Source: Mycobacterium sp. 1423905.2 | GTDB taxonomy: Bacteria > Actinomycetota > Actinomycetes > Mycobacteriales > Mycobacteriaceae | Assembly: GCF_001673155.1 (NCBI RefSeq) | Contig: NZ_LZLE01000165.1 | Coordinates: forward strand, 1 to 33,085 | Length of the DNA stretch: 33,085 nt | Reading direction: 5' to 3' | Part shown: one piece after another, positions 1-7,584 of the stretch | Layout: each line of letters begins with the position of its first letter | Numbering within the stretch: position 1 is the stretch's first letter | The notes under the pieces: model-generated | What the model saw: only the letters and a program-made list of their open reading frames with translations | What the model was told of the DNA's origin: nothing | Database searches by the model: none | Made by a program: the position numbers and the translations under genes

Positions 1-104
1 CCGGGCAGGTGGTGCGTTCCGACGGGTCCCCCGACGGCACCGTCGCCTTCCGGCAGATGCATCAACAGAAGGCGCAACCGACCGGTGAAGGAGCGCAGGA
101 GTGA
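1..104 (+). CDS. 3' end of an unidentified protein (partial)
   Basis: An open frame (codons starting at position 3) runs in from the left edge and stops at the TGA at 102-104. About 33 residues are visible, hydrophilic and ending PTGEGAQE. The stop overlaps the GTG start of the following dehydrogenase in a GTGA arrangement, the coupling seen repeatedly elsewhere in this window, which supports a real upstream gene in the same operon. The visible tail has no recognisable motif, so I give no function. Confidence 0.5.
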   Translation, partial: GQVVRSDGSPDGTVAFRQMHQQKAQPTGEGAQE

Positions 105-1270
105 AGGCGAATGTCTATACCGGGCGCAATAGCGTTGAGGTGCAGTCGGTTCCGGATCCCACCATTCTGAACGACCGCGACGCCATAGTCCGGGTCACCT
201 CGACCGCCATCTGCGGATCGGATCTGCACCTCTACGACGGCTACATTCCCACGGTCAAGCACGGTGACGTACTCGGCCACGAATTCATGGGCGAGGTCGT
301 GGAAGTCGGCAAGGCAGTGACCAACTTGACCGTCGGCGACCGGGTCGTGGTGCCCTTCCCCATCGCATGCGGCGCATGCTCGGCATGCGAGCGCGATCTG
401 TACTCGTTGTGCGAGAACTCCAACCCGAATGCCGGCATAGCCGAGAAATTCATGGGTCATTCGCCGGCCGGTCTGTTCGGTTACTCGCACATGTTGGGCG
501 GGTTCGCCGGCGGCCAAGCCGAATACGCACGCGTACCCTTCGCCGACGTGGGGCCGCTGAAGATCGAAGACGACCTCACCGACGACCAGGCCCTGTTCCT
601 GTCCGACATCCTGCCCACCGGCTACATGGGTGCCGAGATGTGCGACATCAAGTCCGAAGACATCGTCGCCGTGTGGGGCGCCGGCCCCGTCGGGCTGTTC
701 GCCATCATGAGCGCCTACTTGCTCGGCGCGGCCAAAGTCGTTGCCATCGACCGGGTTCCGTACCGGCTGGAATTGGCCCGCAAGCTGGGCGCGACACCGC
801 TCAACTTCGAAGAGACCTCGGTGTTGGCCGAACTGCAGGACATCACCGCCGGTCGCGGACCGGACCACTGCATCGACGCGGCGGGCATGGAAGCGCGCAA
901 CGGCGTGAAAGTGGTCGACGCCTACGACCGGGTGAAGCAGGCAATGCGGCTGGAAACCGAACGGCCGCATGCCATTAGGGAAGCCATCATGGCTTGCCGC
1001 AACGGTGGCACCGTGTCCATCGTCGGCGTCTACGGCGGGCTGATGGACAAATTCCCCATCGGCTCGTTGATGAACCGTTCACTGACCGTCAAGACCGGCC
1101 AATGCCACGTGCAACGGTACATGCGGCCCCTGCTCGAACGGATCCGCAACGGCGACATCGACCCTACGGTGATCATCAGCCATCACCTGCCGCTGGATCA
1201 GGCGCCACACGGGTACGAGATCTTCAAGCACAAGCAAGACAGCTGCACCAAGGTTGTTCTCAATCCGTAA
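101..1270 (+). CDS. zinc-dependent alcohol dehydrogenase (MDR family, formaldehyde/threonine dehydrogenase-like)
   Basis: A 389-residue cytosolic medium-chain dehydrogenase, predicted to oxidise an alcohol or aldehyde adduct with NAD. Catalytic zinc ligands are visible as Cys38 (ICGSD) and His60-Glu61 (GHE). The structural zinc lobe has four cysteines at 90, 93, 96 and 104 with the usual C-x2-C-x2-C-x7-C spacing. A Rossmann glycine motif (GAGPVG) near residue 195 is followed by an acidic residue in AIDR, which favours NAD over NADP. The length and the insert between the lobes resemble the glutathione-independent formaldehyde dehydrogenase and threonine dehydrogenase group rather than simple alcohol dehydrogenases. 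The GTG start is supported by its 4-bp overlap with the previous stop. A DJ-1/PfpI gene follows after 12 bp, so the pair is probably co-transcribed and may deal with reactive aldehydes; that role is inferred. The substrate cannot be read from the sequence. Confidence 0.9.
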   Translation: MKANVYTGRNSVEVQSVPDPTILNDRDAIVRVTSTAICGSDLHLYDGYIPTVKHGDVLGHEFMGEVVEVGKAVTNLTVGDRVVVPFPIACGACSACERDLYSLCENSNPNAGIAEKFMGHSPAGLFGYSHMLGGFAGGQAEYARVPFADVGPLKIEDDLTDDQALFLSDILPTGYMGAEMCDIKSEDIVAVWGAGPVGLFAIMSAYLLGAAKVVAIDRVPYRLELARKLGATPLNFEETSVLAELQDITAGRGPDHCIDAAGMEARNGVKVVDAYDRVKQAMRLETERPHAIREAIMACRNGGTVSIVGVYGGLMDKFPIGSLMNRSLTVKTGQCHVQRYMRPLLERIRNGDIDPTVIISHHLPLDQAPHGYEIFKHKQDSCTKVVLNP

Positions 1271-1282
1271 AGGAGCATCACC

Positions 1283-1849
1283 ATGTCGAACCAATTGGAC
1301 GGCAAGAAAATCGCGATCCTGGCCGCTGATGGGGTCGAGAAAATCGAGCTGGAGCAACCTCGCTCGGCGCTGCAGGAGGCAGGGGCCCGAATCGAACTGC
1401 TGTCGCTGAAGGAAGGCGAAATCCAGGCGCGCGAACACGATCTCGAGCCGGCCGGCACGTTCCAGGTGGACCGCGCCGTCTCCGACGCCTCGATCGACGA
1501 CTATGACGGCTTGGTGTTGCCGGGCGGCACCGTGAATCCAGACAAGTTGCGCCTGGACGAATCTGCCGTCTCGTTCGTGCGGGACTTCGTCGAATCCGGC
1601 AAGCCGGTCGCCGCGATCTGTCATGGTCCGTGGACATTGGTCGAGGCCGGCGTGGTGAAAGGGCGCACGGTGACTTCGTATCCGAGCATCCGTACCGATT
1701 TGCGGAATGCGGGCGCCAACGTCGTCGACGAGGAGGTCGCCGTCGACGGCAACCTCATTTCCAGCCGCTCGCCCAGAGATCTCGATGCCTTCTGCGCCAC
1801 GCTCGTCAAGCAATTGACGACTGCCGCAGCGGGTTCGGCTTCCGCATGA
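1283..1849 (+). CDS. DJ-1/PfpI family protein (type 1 glutamine amidotransferase-like)
   Basis: A 188-residue single-domain protein of the PfpI/DJ-1 family. The nucleophile elbow is AICHGPW, with Cys113 followed by His114, as in PfpI-type proteins. An acidic residue in the early EKIELEQP segment (Glu22) fits the glutamate that contacts the cysteine, and the LPGG turn near residues 79-82 is conserved. Known members act as intracellular proteases, chaperones, or deglycase/glyoxalase-like enzymes acting on carbonyl stress; which activity applies here is not visible. The start has a clear ribosome-binding site (AAAGGAG) a short distance upstream, and the gene lies 12 bp after the alcohol dehydrogenase, indicating one transcription unit. 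The pairing suggests a shared role in aldehyde or carbonyl detoxification (inference). Confidence 0.88.
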   Translation: MSNQLDGKKIAILAADGVEKIELEQPRSALQEAGARIELLSLKEGEIQAREHDLEPAGTFQVDRAVSDASIDDYDGLVLPGGTVNPDKLRLDESAVSFVRDFVESGKPVAAICHGPWTLVEAGVVKGRTVTSYPSIRTDLRNAGANVVDEEVAVDGNLISSRSPRDLDAFCATLVKQLTTAAAGSASA

Positions 1850-1866
1850 CCAGCACACATGCTTTG

Positions 1867-1892
1867 GTTTCAACTACGTAAATTGCGGGCAT
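1867..1892 (+). promoter_or_regulatory. possible SigF-type promoter for the methyltransferase gene
   Basis: GTTT at 1867-1870, a 16-base spacer, then GGGCAT at 1887-1892. This resembles the mycobacterial SigF pattern GTTT-N15/17-GGGTA with one deviation in the -10. Transcription would start near 1899, leaving no room for a leader before the ATG at 1903 but about 55 bases before the GTG at 1954, which fits the start chosen for the downstream gene. Confidence 0.4.
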
Positions 1893-1953
1893 TAGAGACG
1901 CCATGCCGTGCTCGCCACGGCTACCGCTCAGCAAATGCCGAGAAAGGCTCAAT

Positions 1954-2646
1954 GTGACGACCACGTACCCAGCACCGGGTGACTCTCTGGTCGCCGATCG
2001 GGTGTACCAGCCGCAGTCTGATTCACACCTGCTCGTCGACACAATGCGACGCTCAGGATTGATCCCGCAGCGCAGGGTGCTCGACTTGTGTACCGGCACA
2101 GGGTTCGTCGCGATCTCCGCCGCCGAGATGGGATGTGCGAGCGTCACCGCATTCGACATCTGCCCACACGCAGTCCGCTACTCCCGCGGCAATGCCGCCG
2201 GTGCCGGAGTCGACGTCGATGTGCGGCAAGGATCATGGGTGGGTGCACTCGAACTGGGGCCGTTCGACGTGGTGGTGTCCAACCCGCCATACGTGCCCAC
2301 CCCACCGGTCGATGACACCGACCTCATTCCGTCGACCGCGGGCCCGTCCTGGGCGTGGAACGCAGGGCCGGATGGGCGGATGGTGTTGGACCCGTTGTGC
2401 GCAACGGCGTCAACGTTGTTGGCTGCCGGTGGGTCTCTGTTTTTGGTGCATTCGGCGCTGGCCGGCACCCAGCAGTCGCTGGACGCGTTGCGGGCTTCCG
2501 GCTTGGACGCCTACGTTGTTGCCTCGCAATGGATTCCGTTCGGACCGGTGATGACGACCCGGGCCACATGGTTGGAGGAGACCGGCCAGATCCCCCTGGG
2601 CTGCCGGGAGGAAGAGTTGGTGGTCATCCGGGCAGACAAGCCGTGA
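1954..2646 (+). CDS. HemK-like N6/N5 methyltransferase (NPPY motif)
   Basis: A class I SAM-dependent methyltransferase of about 230 residues. The SAM-binding motif is LDLCTGTGFVA (about 43-53), followed by AFDIC (66-70). The catalytic loop is NPPY at 110-113, diagnostic of enzymes that methylate an amide or amino nitrogen, such as HemK/PrmC and HemK2/Mtq2. The family's substrates include glutamine in release factors, but the N-terminal helical domain of PrmC is missing, so this is the short HemK2-like form and the target is unknown. I chose the GTG at 1954 over the ATG at 1903 because AGAAAGG lies 7 bases upstream and a SigF-like promoter would place the transcript start after 1895. The stop overlaps the next gene in a GTGA arrangement, so it is coupled to the CDGSH gene. 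Confidence 0.8.
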   Translation: MTTTYPAPGDSLVADRVYQPQSDSHLLVDTMRRSGLIPQRRVLDLCTGTGFVAISAAEMGCASVTAFDICPHAVRYSRGNAAGAGVDVDVRQGSWVGALELGPFDVVVSNPPYVPTPPVDDTDLIPSTAGPSWAWNAGPDGRMVLDPLCATASTLLAAGGSLFLVHSALAGTQQSLDALRASGLDAYVVASQWIPFGPVMTTRATWLEETGQIPLGCREEELVVIRADKP

Positions 2647-2840
2647 GTACCACTCGGGTGCAGGTAGTGCCCAACGGGCCGGTGCTGGTTTCCGGTCCCG
2701 CGCGGATCGAGATGCCCGATGGTGCCGTCGTGGAATCGGACCGGTTCATGGTGGCCATCTGTACATGTCGGCGCAGTCAGGAGTACCCGTTGTGCGACAC
2801 CAGTCATCGCAGGTGTAAGCGCGTCAAGGCGGCCCAGTAG
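2643..2840 (+). CDS. CDGSH-type iron-sulfur protein
   Basis: A 65-residue protein with the CDGSH signature C-x-C-x2-S-x3-P-x-C-D-x2-H (C-T-C ... P-L-C-D-T-S-H), expected to bind a redox-active 2Fe-2S cluster with three cysteines and one histidine. The glycine of the name motif is threonine here, which occurs in bacterial members. No transmembrane segment is present, so it is probably cytosolic. The GTG start overlaps the methyltransferase stop by four bases (GTGA), implying translational coupling. The gene is convergent with a heme-oxygenase-like diiron protein 5 bp away, a plausible electron-transfer partner (inference). Confidence 0.85.
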   Translation: MSTTRVQVVPNGPVLVSGPARIEMPDGAVVESDRFMVAICTCRRSQEYPLCDTSHRRCKRVKAAQ

Positions 2841-2845
2841 TCCGC

Positions 2846-3865
2846 CTAACCGATCGGCTTGCGCAACGAGCTCTCGCCCCGCTGCCACGCCGCCATCAGG
2901 GCATCGGCGAGGCGATTCTCCACCGCGGCGTGTGCGCGGATACCGAATACGACGTCGGATTCCAGCTGCGGTTCCCGGGCGACCAGGTCGCCAACCACAT
3001 CAATACGCACCACGTGTTCGTGCACCGCGTCAGCCTCGACGTGCTCGCGGTAGAACTCGATACACGCCGCCGGCGCCTGCATCCGCTGCAGCGCCTGGAC
3101 CATCCGTCGCGACCCGGGCGGGGAGGTGATCTCCGTCGACGCGAAATGCCCCACCGCGGCACCGCGCCACCGCCGGTGCAAGCCGAACAGCGACATCAGG
3201 TTGACCACCGCCAACGACTCGGCCGGTACGGCTTCGAGATAGGCGAGATAGGTCGAATCCAGGTCGGCGGCGTCCATCAGATCGGCGAACAGCTGCTGGT
3301 GCATCCGGGGACCTCGACCCGCCCCGTATTCGTCGAACTCGATGGCCACGAACGCGGCCTTGGCCCTACCGGTCAGTCGCGGAATGGCAAACGCGTGCGG
3401 GTCGGCTTCCTTGAGGTGGTACAGGGACCGGTGCACGAAGTACTCGCGCATCTGCGCCCAGGTTCCGGTGTCGCGCAAGAAGTAGGACGGGCCGGTGCCG
3501 TCCGCGGATTCGATTGTCAGAGCTTCCATTTCGGCTGCAGCGGTGTGGTCTGGCTCAATCGGGCCGACATCGCGCAGCACTCCGGTCAGAAAGGCCCGCT
3601 CCAGCTCGGCACGTAGTGCTAACAGGGTGGGGTTCCATTCCCAGCCGGGATCGACCGAGGCGAATCCCCGGTAGTGCAGTTCGTAGCACATGTACAACGC
3701 CAACTGCAGGTCCAAGCCGTACGGATCCGAGTCGCGCACGGACGCGGTGACGCGGCCGGATTGTTCAGGCGAGATCGGCCCGGTCAAGATGCGCCGTACC
3801 GCCATCGACAACGGTCCGTGCGCCGCGGGCAGGACGGGATCAACGGTAATCGATGCGCGGGTCAC
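2846..3865 (-). CDS. iron-containing redox enzyme family protein (heme-oxygenase-like diiron fold)
   Basis: A 339-residue protein resembling the iron-containing redox enzyme (heme-oxygenase-like diiron oxidase, HDO) family. Metal-ligand candidates lie in helix segments in the expected order: EYFVHRSLYH (141-150), IEFDEYG (175-181) with His189, and YREHVEADAVHEH (272-284). Characterised HDO enzymes carry out oxygen-dependent N-oxygenation, decarboxylation or C-C cleavage; the substrate here cannot be predicted. The GTG start at 3865 lies only 8 bases after a textbook SigF -10 and has no ribosome-binding site, so the mRNA is probably leaderless. An internal ATG at residue 21 also lacks one. The convergent CDGSH iron-sulfur gene and the methyltransferase beyond it form a compact redox neighbourhood. 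Confidence 0.78.
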   Translation of the reverse strand: MTRASITVDPVLPAAHGPLSMAVRRILTGPISPEQSGRVTASVRDSDPYGLDLQLALYMCYELHYRGFASVDPGWEWNPTLLALRAELERAFLTGVLRDVGPIEPDHTAAAEMEALTIESADGTGPSYFLRDTGTWAQMREYFVHRSLYHLKEADPHAFAIPRLTGRAKAAFVAIEFDEYGAGRGPRMHQQLFADLMDAADLDSTYLAYLEAVPAESLAVVNLMSLFGLHRRWRGAAVGHFASTEITSPPGSRRMVQALQRMQAPAACIEFYREHVEADAVHEHVVRIDVVGDLVAREPQLESDVVFGIRAHAAVENRLADALMAAWQRGESSLRKPIG

Positions 3866-3873
3866 AATTCTTT

Positions 3874-3898
3874 GTACCCGGATAGCCGGCGGGCAAAC
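3874..3898 (-). promoter_or_regulatory. SigF-type promoter upstream of the diiron-protein gene
   Basis: On the minus strand GTTT (3898-3895) is followed by a 15-base spacer and GGGTAC (3879-3874). This matches the mycobacterial SigF pattern exactly in the conserved bases. The GTG start codon at 3865 begins 9 bases after the -10, so transcription and translation probably start at the same place. Confidence 0.72.
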
Positions 3899-3910
3899 GA
3901 GCTAATCAGC

Positions 3911-6124
3911 TCAGCCCACCGGCGCGAGAACGGAAAAGGCCAGCTCAACACGGGTTCCCTGAGCGGTATCGGCGATGTGGACGGTGTCGCCGATGGCTTT
4001 GATCAACAGCAGGCCACGCCCGCTGTTGCCGGGATCGGCCGCAGGCGTTTTCCACGATCCCCAATCGGTCACCTGGGCGCGGATTTCACCCGCTGCGGCG
4101 GTCGCCTCCAGCAGCATGGCGCCGACATCATGACCTCGGTAAGCATGCTCGACGCAGTTGGTGCACGCCTCACTGACGACCAGCACGATGTCAGAGGCTT
4201 GCTCCTCCGGCACCGCGGCGGCCCGCAACCAGGTGGTGAGCCGACGTCGAATCACCGCCAATTGATCTGGGGTGGCCGTGGTTTCGATGCGAAGTGGCGC
4301 TACTTCGTGTCGGTACACCACCATTGCCACATCGTCGTCATAACCTGCCGCCGGCGCCAACTGGTCCAGCATCGCATCGGCGACCGCGTCAACCGGTAGA
4401 TCCGTCGTGTCGCCGAGGACATCGGCGACACGGGCCAGGCCATCGTTGAGGTCTTCGTGCTTGCGTTCCACCAGGCCGTCGGTGAACAAGATGAGCGTCG
4501 AGCCCGGTAGCAGCGCATGTGAGCCCTCGGGCCGAGTCTCATTGCGGCGTACGGCAAGCGGTACCGAGGTGGCCCGGTCCAAGAACGTCGTTTGGCCGTT
4601 CGGCGCCGCGAGGATGGCGGGCATGTGGCCGGCGTTACTGTATCCGAGTGTGCCGGTGCTGGTGTCCAGGATGGCTAGAAACACCGTCGTGCAGTACGCG
4701 TCCGGAGTGAACGACGCCGCCGCATCGAGTTGTTCCAGCAGTGTGGCCGGTTCGGCGCCGGTAAGCAGCAACGCACGCGCCGAACTGCGCAGCTGACCCA
4801 TGATCGCGGCGGCCGGCAGACCGCGGCCCACACAGTCACCGACGACGATGCCGATGCGATGGTCGTCGATCGGGAGTACGTCATACCAGTCGCCGCCGAT
4901 CTCCAACGGCGGTACCGCGGGCTCATAGCGAACGGCAAAGCCCGCCGGCGGTTTTACCGGCGGCAGCATGGCACGCTGCAACGTCAGCGACGTTTCCCGA
5001 GCACTTTCGAATTGCCGGACGTGAGCGATCGCCAAACTCAGGTGGCCGATCAGCACCGTGATGAGCAGCCGGTCCTCGGCGATCACCCAGCGTGGCACTC
5101 GAAGCTCCAGCCACAGCACCACATCTGCGGCGCCGGACAGCACCGCAACCATGCCGCGCGCTTTACCCGGGGCGTCCGGCCACTCGATTGTGCGCGCCGT
5201 CAGCGGTAATTGGTGGCGCGCGTCGAGAAGCACTTGGCGCAATACCGGATCGATTGTGCGCCAGCCACTTTCATCGGGTTCACCGGCCACTTGCACGGTC
5301 GGTTCGCCGTCGCCACGTGGCCACGTGACCGCGATGACTCGCTGCACGTCAACAGCGGCTCGGCATTCTTCCAGGGTGATCTCCAACAATTCGCCCATGC
5401 TCTTGGCCACTCCGACAGCGGTGGCTAGTCTCAGCACCGCGCTTTCGCGCGCGGCGAAGGCGCGTTCTGCGGTGATGTCGCGGATTGTCCCGACGTACAT
5501 GTCCCGGGCGGCACCGGGGCCGCGAACTGCGTTGATACTGACCGCCACCCAGGCCAGATGACCGTCATGGTGCCGAATGGGCGTTTCGTATTGCGCGCTG
5601 CCGATCTGGCGCACCAACCCCATCTGCTGTGCTGCGGTTTTCTTGTCCATCAGCCACGGATGCGGCCAGTGGAACGGCAGACTGTCGGCGGTATACCCGA
5701 GGATGTCGGCGAACGCTTTGTTGATCTCGATCACCGCGCCGTCGTGATCGGCGACAAAAAATCCTTCCTGCAACGAGTTCACCACTGCGGTACGGAATCG
5801 ATCGCGATCTGCCAGGCCCTCGGCGCGGGCACGTTCCTCGGCGTAACGCTTTGTCCCGTCGAGGAATCCGCGAGTGGCGATGTCAAGTGTGGCCAAGGTC
5901 TGCAACAGGAACTCCAACGCGGTCTCGCTGTTGCTCATCGACGTTTTGAAGCGGTCGGCGATCAGCCGGAAGTGATTTTCGATGATGTCGAGGACGCTGA
6001 TCTGTTCTTGCAAAGCGCGGCGACCGAGCTCATGGCCGACGGCCAAGCTGTCCTCGTCGCGCGCGGTCAGATACCTCTGCAGCGCGGCGGCGTAGCTCTG
6101 GTGGAAGTCGTCGGTGTAGGTCAC
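3911..6124 (-). CDS. multidomain PAS-GAF-SpoIIE phosphatase with fused anti-sigma kinase domain (RsbU/RsbW-like)
   Basis: A 737-residue cytosolic partner-switching regulator. Domains in order: an RsbU N-terminal-like helical domain (about 1-85), a PAS sensor (107-220), a GAF-like region (228-372), a PP2C/SpoIIE serine phosphatase (395-605) and a GHKL ATPase of the RsbW type (612-735). The phosphatase keeps its metal-binding residues in GGDWYD (410-415), GDCVGRG (429-435), TDG (548-550) and DDD (596-598). The kinase domain has its N box in SEACTNCVEHA (651-661), DWG (687-689) and GRGLLL (702-707). The RsbU-like N-terminus suggests activation by the RsbT protein encoded upstream, as in the Bacillus stressosome pathway. 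One polypeptide thus has both the activity that dephosphorylates an RsbV-type antagonist and the activity that could phosphorylate it. The GTG start overlaps the upstream gene's stop by 4 bp; it is the last gene of the operon. Confidence 0.9.
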   Translation of the reverse strand: MTYTDDFHQSYAAALQRYLTARDEDSLAVGHELGRRALQEQISVLDIIENHFRLIADRFKTSMSNSETALEFLLQTLATLDIATRGFLDGTKRYAEERARAEGLADRDRFRTAVVNSLQEGFFVADHDGAVIEINKAFADILGYTADSLPFHWPHPWLMDKKTAAQQMGLVRQIGSAQYETPIRHHDGHLAWVAVSINAVRGPGAARDMYVGTIRDITAERAFAARESAVLRLATAVGVAKSMGELLEITLEECRAAVDVQRVIAVTWPRGDGEPTVQVAGEPDESGWRTIDPVLRQVLLDARHQLPLTARTIEWPDAPGKARGMVAVLSGAADVVLWLELRVPRWVIAEDRLLITVLIGHLSLAIAHVRQFESARETSLTLQRAMLPPVKPPAGFAVRYEPAVPPLEIGGDWYDVLPIDDHRIGIVVGDCVGRGLPAAAIMGQLRSSARALLLTGAEPATLLEQLDAAASFTPDAYCTTVFLAILDTSTGTLGYSNAGHMPAILAAPNGQTTFLDRATSVPLAVRRNETRPEGSHALLPGSTLILFTDGLVERKHEDLNDGLARVADVLGDTTDLPVDAVADAMLDQLAPAAGYDDDVAMVVYRHEVAPLRIETTATPDQLAVIRRRLTTWLRAAAVPEEQASDIVLVVSEACTNCVEHAYRGHDVGAMLLEATAAAGEIRAQVTDWGSWKTPAADPGNSGRGLLLIKAIGDTVHIADTAQGTRVELAFSVLAPVG

Positions 6125-6771
6125 GTCGGGATACCGCGATGGCGAGCGGCCAACACCATTGCGTCGTCGCTTTCTTTGGCGTGCTTGCTGAGGATCTGCT
6201 CGGCGATGTCGACCGCGGACGCGGCGAAGTCAATATGGTCCAGGTGGTCATCGGCAATGCCGTCACTCGCGACGACCAGCAGGTCGCCGGTGCGGATGGG
6301 TACGACTTGAGCGGGCCGGATGTCCGGGATCTTGAAGCCGACGATGCCGCCGGCCAGCCGGGCAGAGCTGCGGACCTGGGTGCCGGCCGCTGTTTTGGCC
6401 ACCAGGTTGGCGCTGACATTTCCGATTCCGGTCCAGCTCAGCCGGTTGGTTTGGAAATCGACCCGGGCCAAGGTCATCGCGGCGCCCCGGGTGCCGCCCA
6501 ACACGCGATGGCACAACTGCAGCAAGACCTCGAGTCGTTCCCCGCGGGAACGGCTGAGCGTCTCCACCGCCGTCACCGCGGCGCTCGCGGCCGCCGGGCC
6601 ATGACCCAGCCCGTCGAGCACCCCGAACAAGGCGCCCGTTGAGGGTCCGTCACCACCGATGTCGACCGCAATCGGCTGGTCACCGCAGGAGTCCTCGCCG
6701 GGGCGGGGCCGCCCCGCGGTCGCCCACTCGATCGGGCCGATCCGGCCACCGCCGCGCAGCGTCTCAGGCAC
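6121..6771 (-). CDS. SpoIIE/PP2C-type serine phosphatase, RsbX-like
   Basis: A 216-residue stand-alone SpoIIE phosphatase domain with no sensor domain. Metal-binding acidic residues are in GEDSCGD (25-31), LDGLGHG (52-58), SDG (169-171) and SDD (201-203). In Bacillus, RsbX is a small phosphatase of this type that dephosphorylates RsbS and RsbR and resets the stressosome. The size and the position directly after rsbT support the same feedback role here (inference). It starts at a GTG that overlaps the rsbT-like stop by 8 bp, and its own stop overlaps the next gene by 4 bp, so the whole set is translationally coupled. Confidence 0.85.
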   Translation of the reverse strand: MPETLRGGGRIGPIEWATAGRPRPGEDSCGDQPIAVDIGGDGPSTGALFGVLDGLGHGPAAASAAVTAVETLSRSRGERLEVLLQLCHRVLGGTRGAAMTLARVDFQTNRLSWTGIGNVSANLVAKTAAGTQVRSSARLAGGIVGFKIPDIRPAQVVPIRTGDLLVVASDGIADDHLDHIDFAASAVDIAEQILSKHAKESDDAMVLAARHRGIPT

Positions 6772-7174
6772 GGGACGGGACCCACTTCCACATCTCGATG
6801 ACGGTGCCCTGACCGAGCGCGGACTCCACGATCAACCGATCCATCAGCCGGCGCGCACCCGGCAAGCCCATGCCCAGCCCGCGGCCGGTGGTGTAACCGT
6901 CTTCCATCGCGCGCTCGATGTCGGCAATCCCGGGCCCTTCGTCCTCCGCTCGCACAACCAGAGCCCGGCGGCCTTCCCGGTCGGCGACGGCAACACGCAC
7001 CGCGCCGTGGCCGGCATAACTGGTGATGTTGCGTGCGATCTCGGAGATCGCCGTGGCGATCATGGTGACGTCGGTCAGGGAGAACCCAAGCTCAAGGGCA
7101 AGTTCGTGGCCGGCTCTGCGGGCGGCGACGATGTCGTCGGGGTTATTGATTTCGACCAATATGTCACCCGGCAC
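6764..7174 (-). CDS. rsbT: RsbT-like serine kinase (switch protein of the stressosome)
   Basis: A 136-residue single-domain GHKL ATPase/kinase. The N box is AISEIARNI (42-50) with Glu45 and Asn49, the G1 box is EDEGPG (77-82) and the G2 box GRGLGMGL (97-104), all intact and typical of RsbT rather than RsbW. In the Bacillus pathway RsbT is held by the RsbS/RsbR complex, phosphorylates both on stress, is released and then activates the RsbU phosphatase. All of those partners are encoded in this operon. The start overlaps the rsbS-like gene by 11 bp. Confidence 0.9.
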   Translation of the reverse strand: MPGDILVEINNPDDIVAARRAGHELALELGFSLTDVTMIATAISEIARNITSYAGHGAVRVAVADREGRRALVVRAEDEGPGIADIERAMEDGYTTGRGLGMGLPGARRLMDRLIVESALGQGTVIEMWKWVPSRA

Positions 7175-7553
7175 CGTCGCGCCCGATCGTCGCTTTGCCC
7201 AACCCCAACTTCTTGTGCAGCAGGGCGATGCCCTCTTCGAGGTCGAGCGCGGTATTCATGTCGTCGAAGGCCAGCCCCAACTGGACCATCGCGAACGCCA
7301 CCTCCGGCTGCAGACCGACGATCACGGTGTCCGCGCCGCGCAGCCGAGTCATGTGCGCGATCGTGCGCAACGACCGGGCCGCGAAGGAGTCCATTACGTC
7401 GATCGCGGTGACGTCGACCACGATGCCCTGGGCACGGAATCGGCTGACCCGCTCCATCAGGTCGTAGCGCAGCCGCTCGGTGTCGGAGTCGGTGAGTGCG
7501 GCCTGCACCGTCGCGATCAAGATCGCGCCCTGCTTCAAAATTGGTACTGGCAT
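7164..7553 (-). CDS. rsbS: RsbS-like STAS protein of the stressosome core
   Basis: A 129-residue single STAS domain. The conserved phosphorylation loop is DVTAIDVMDSFAAR (47-60); Ser56 is aligned with the serine phosphorylated by RsbT in Bacillus RsbS. The VPILKQG opening is typical of RsbS. It should form the scaffold of a large complex with the upstream RsbR-like protein and sequester RsbT. It lies 31 bp downstream of the RsbR-like gene and overlaps rsbT by 11 bp, giving the classical R-S-T order. Confidence 0.9.
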   Translation of the reverse strand: MPVPILKQGAILIATVQAALTDSDTERLRYDLMERVSRFRAQGIVVDVTAIDVMDSFAARSLRTIAHMTRLRGADTVIVGLQPEVAFAMVQLGLAFDDMNTALDLEEGIALLHKKLGLGKATIGRDGAG

Positions 7554-7584
7554 GGGCTGCTCGCGTCAGTCCCGGTCGCCGGAG

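Noticed and set aside
62..970. 302-residue open frame on the minus strand opposite the alcohol dehydrogenase
   Set aside because: It lies antisense to a clear zinc dehydrogenase with intact motifs; the composition (many His, Arg, Val, no motif) is typical of a GC-rich antisense shadow.
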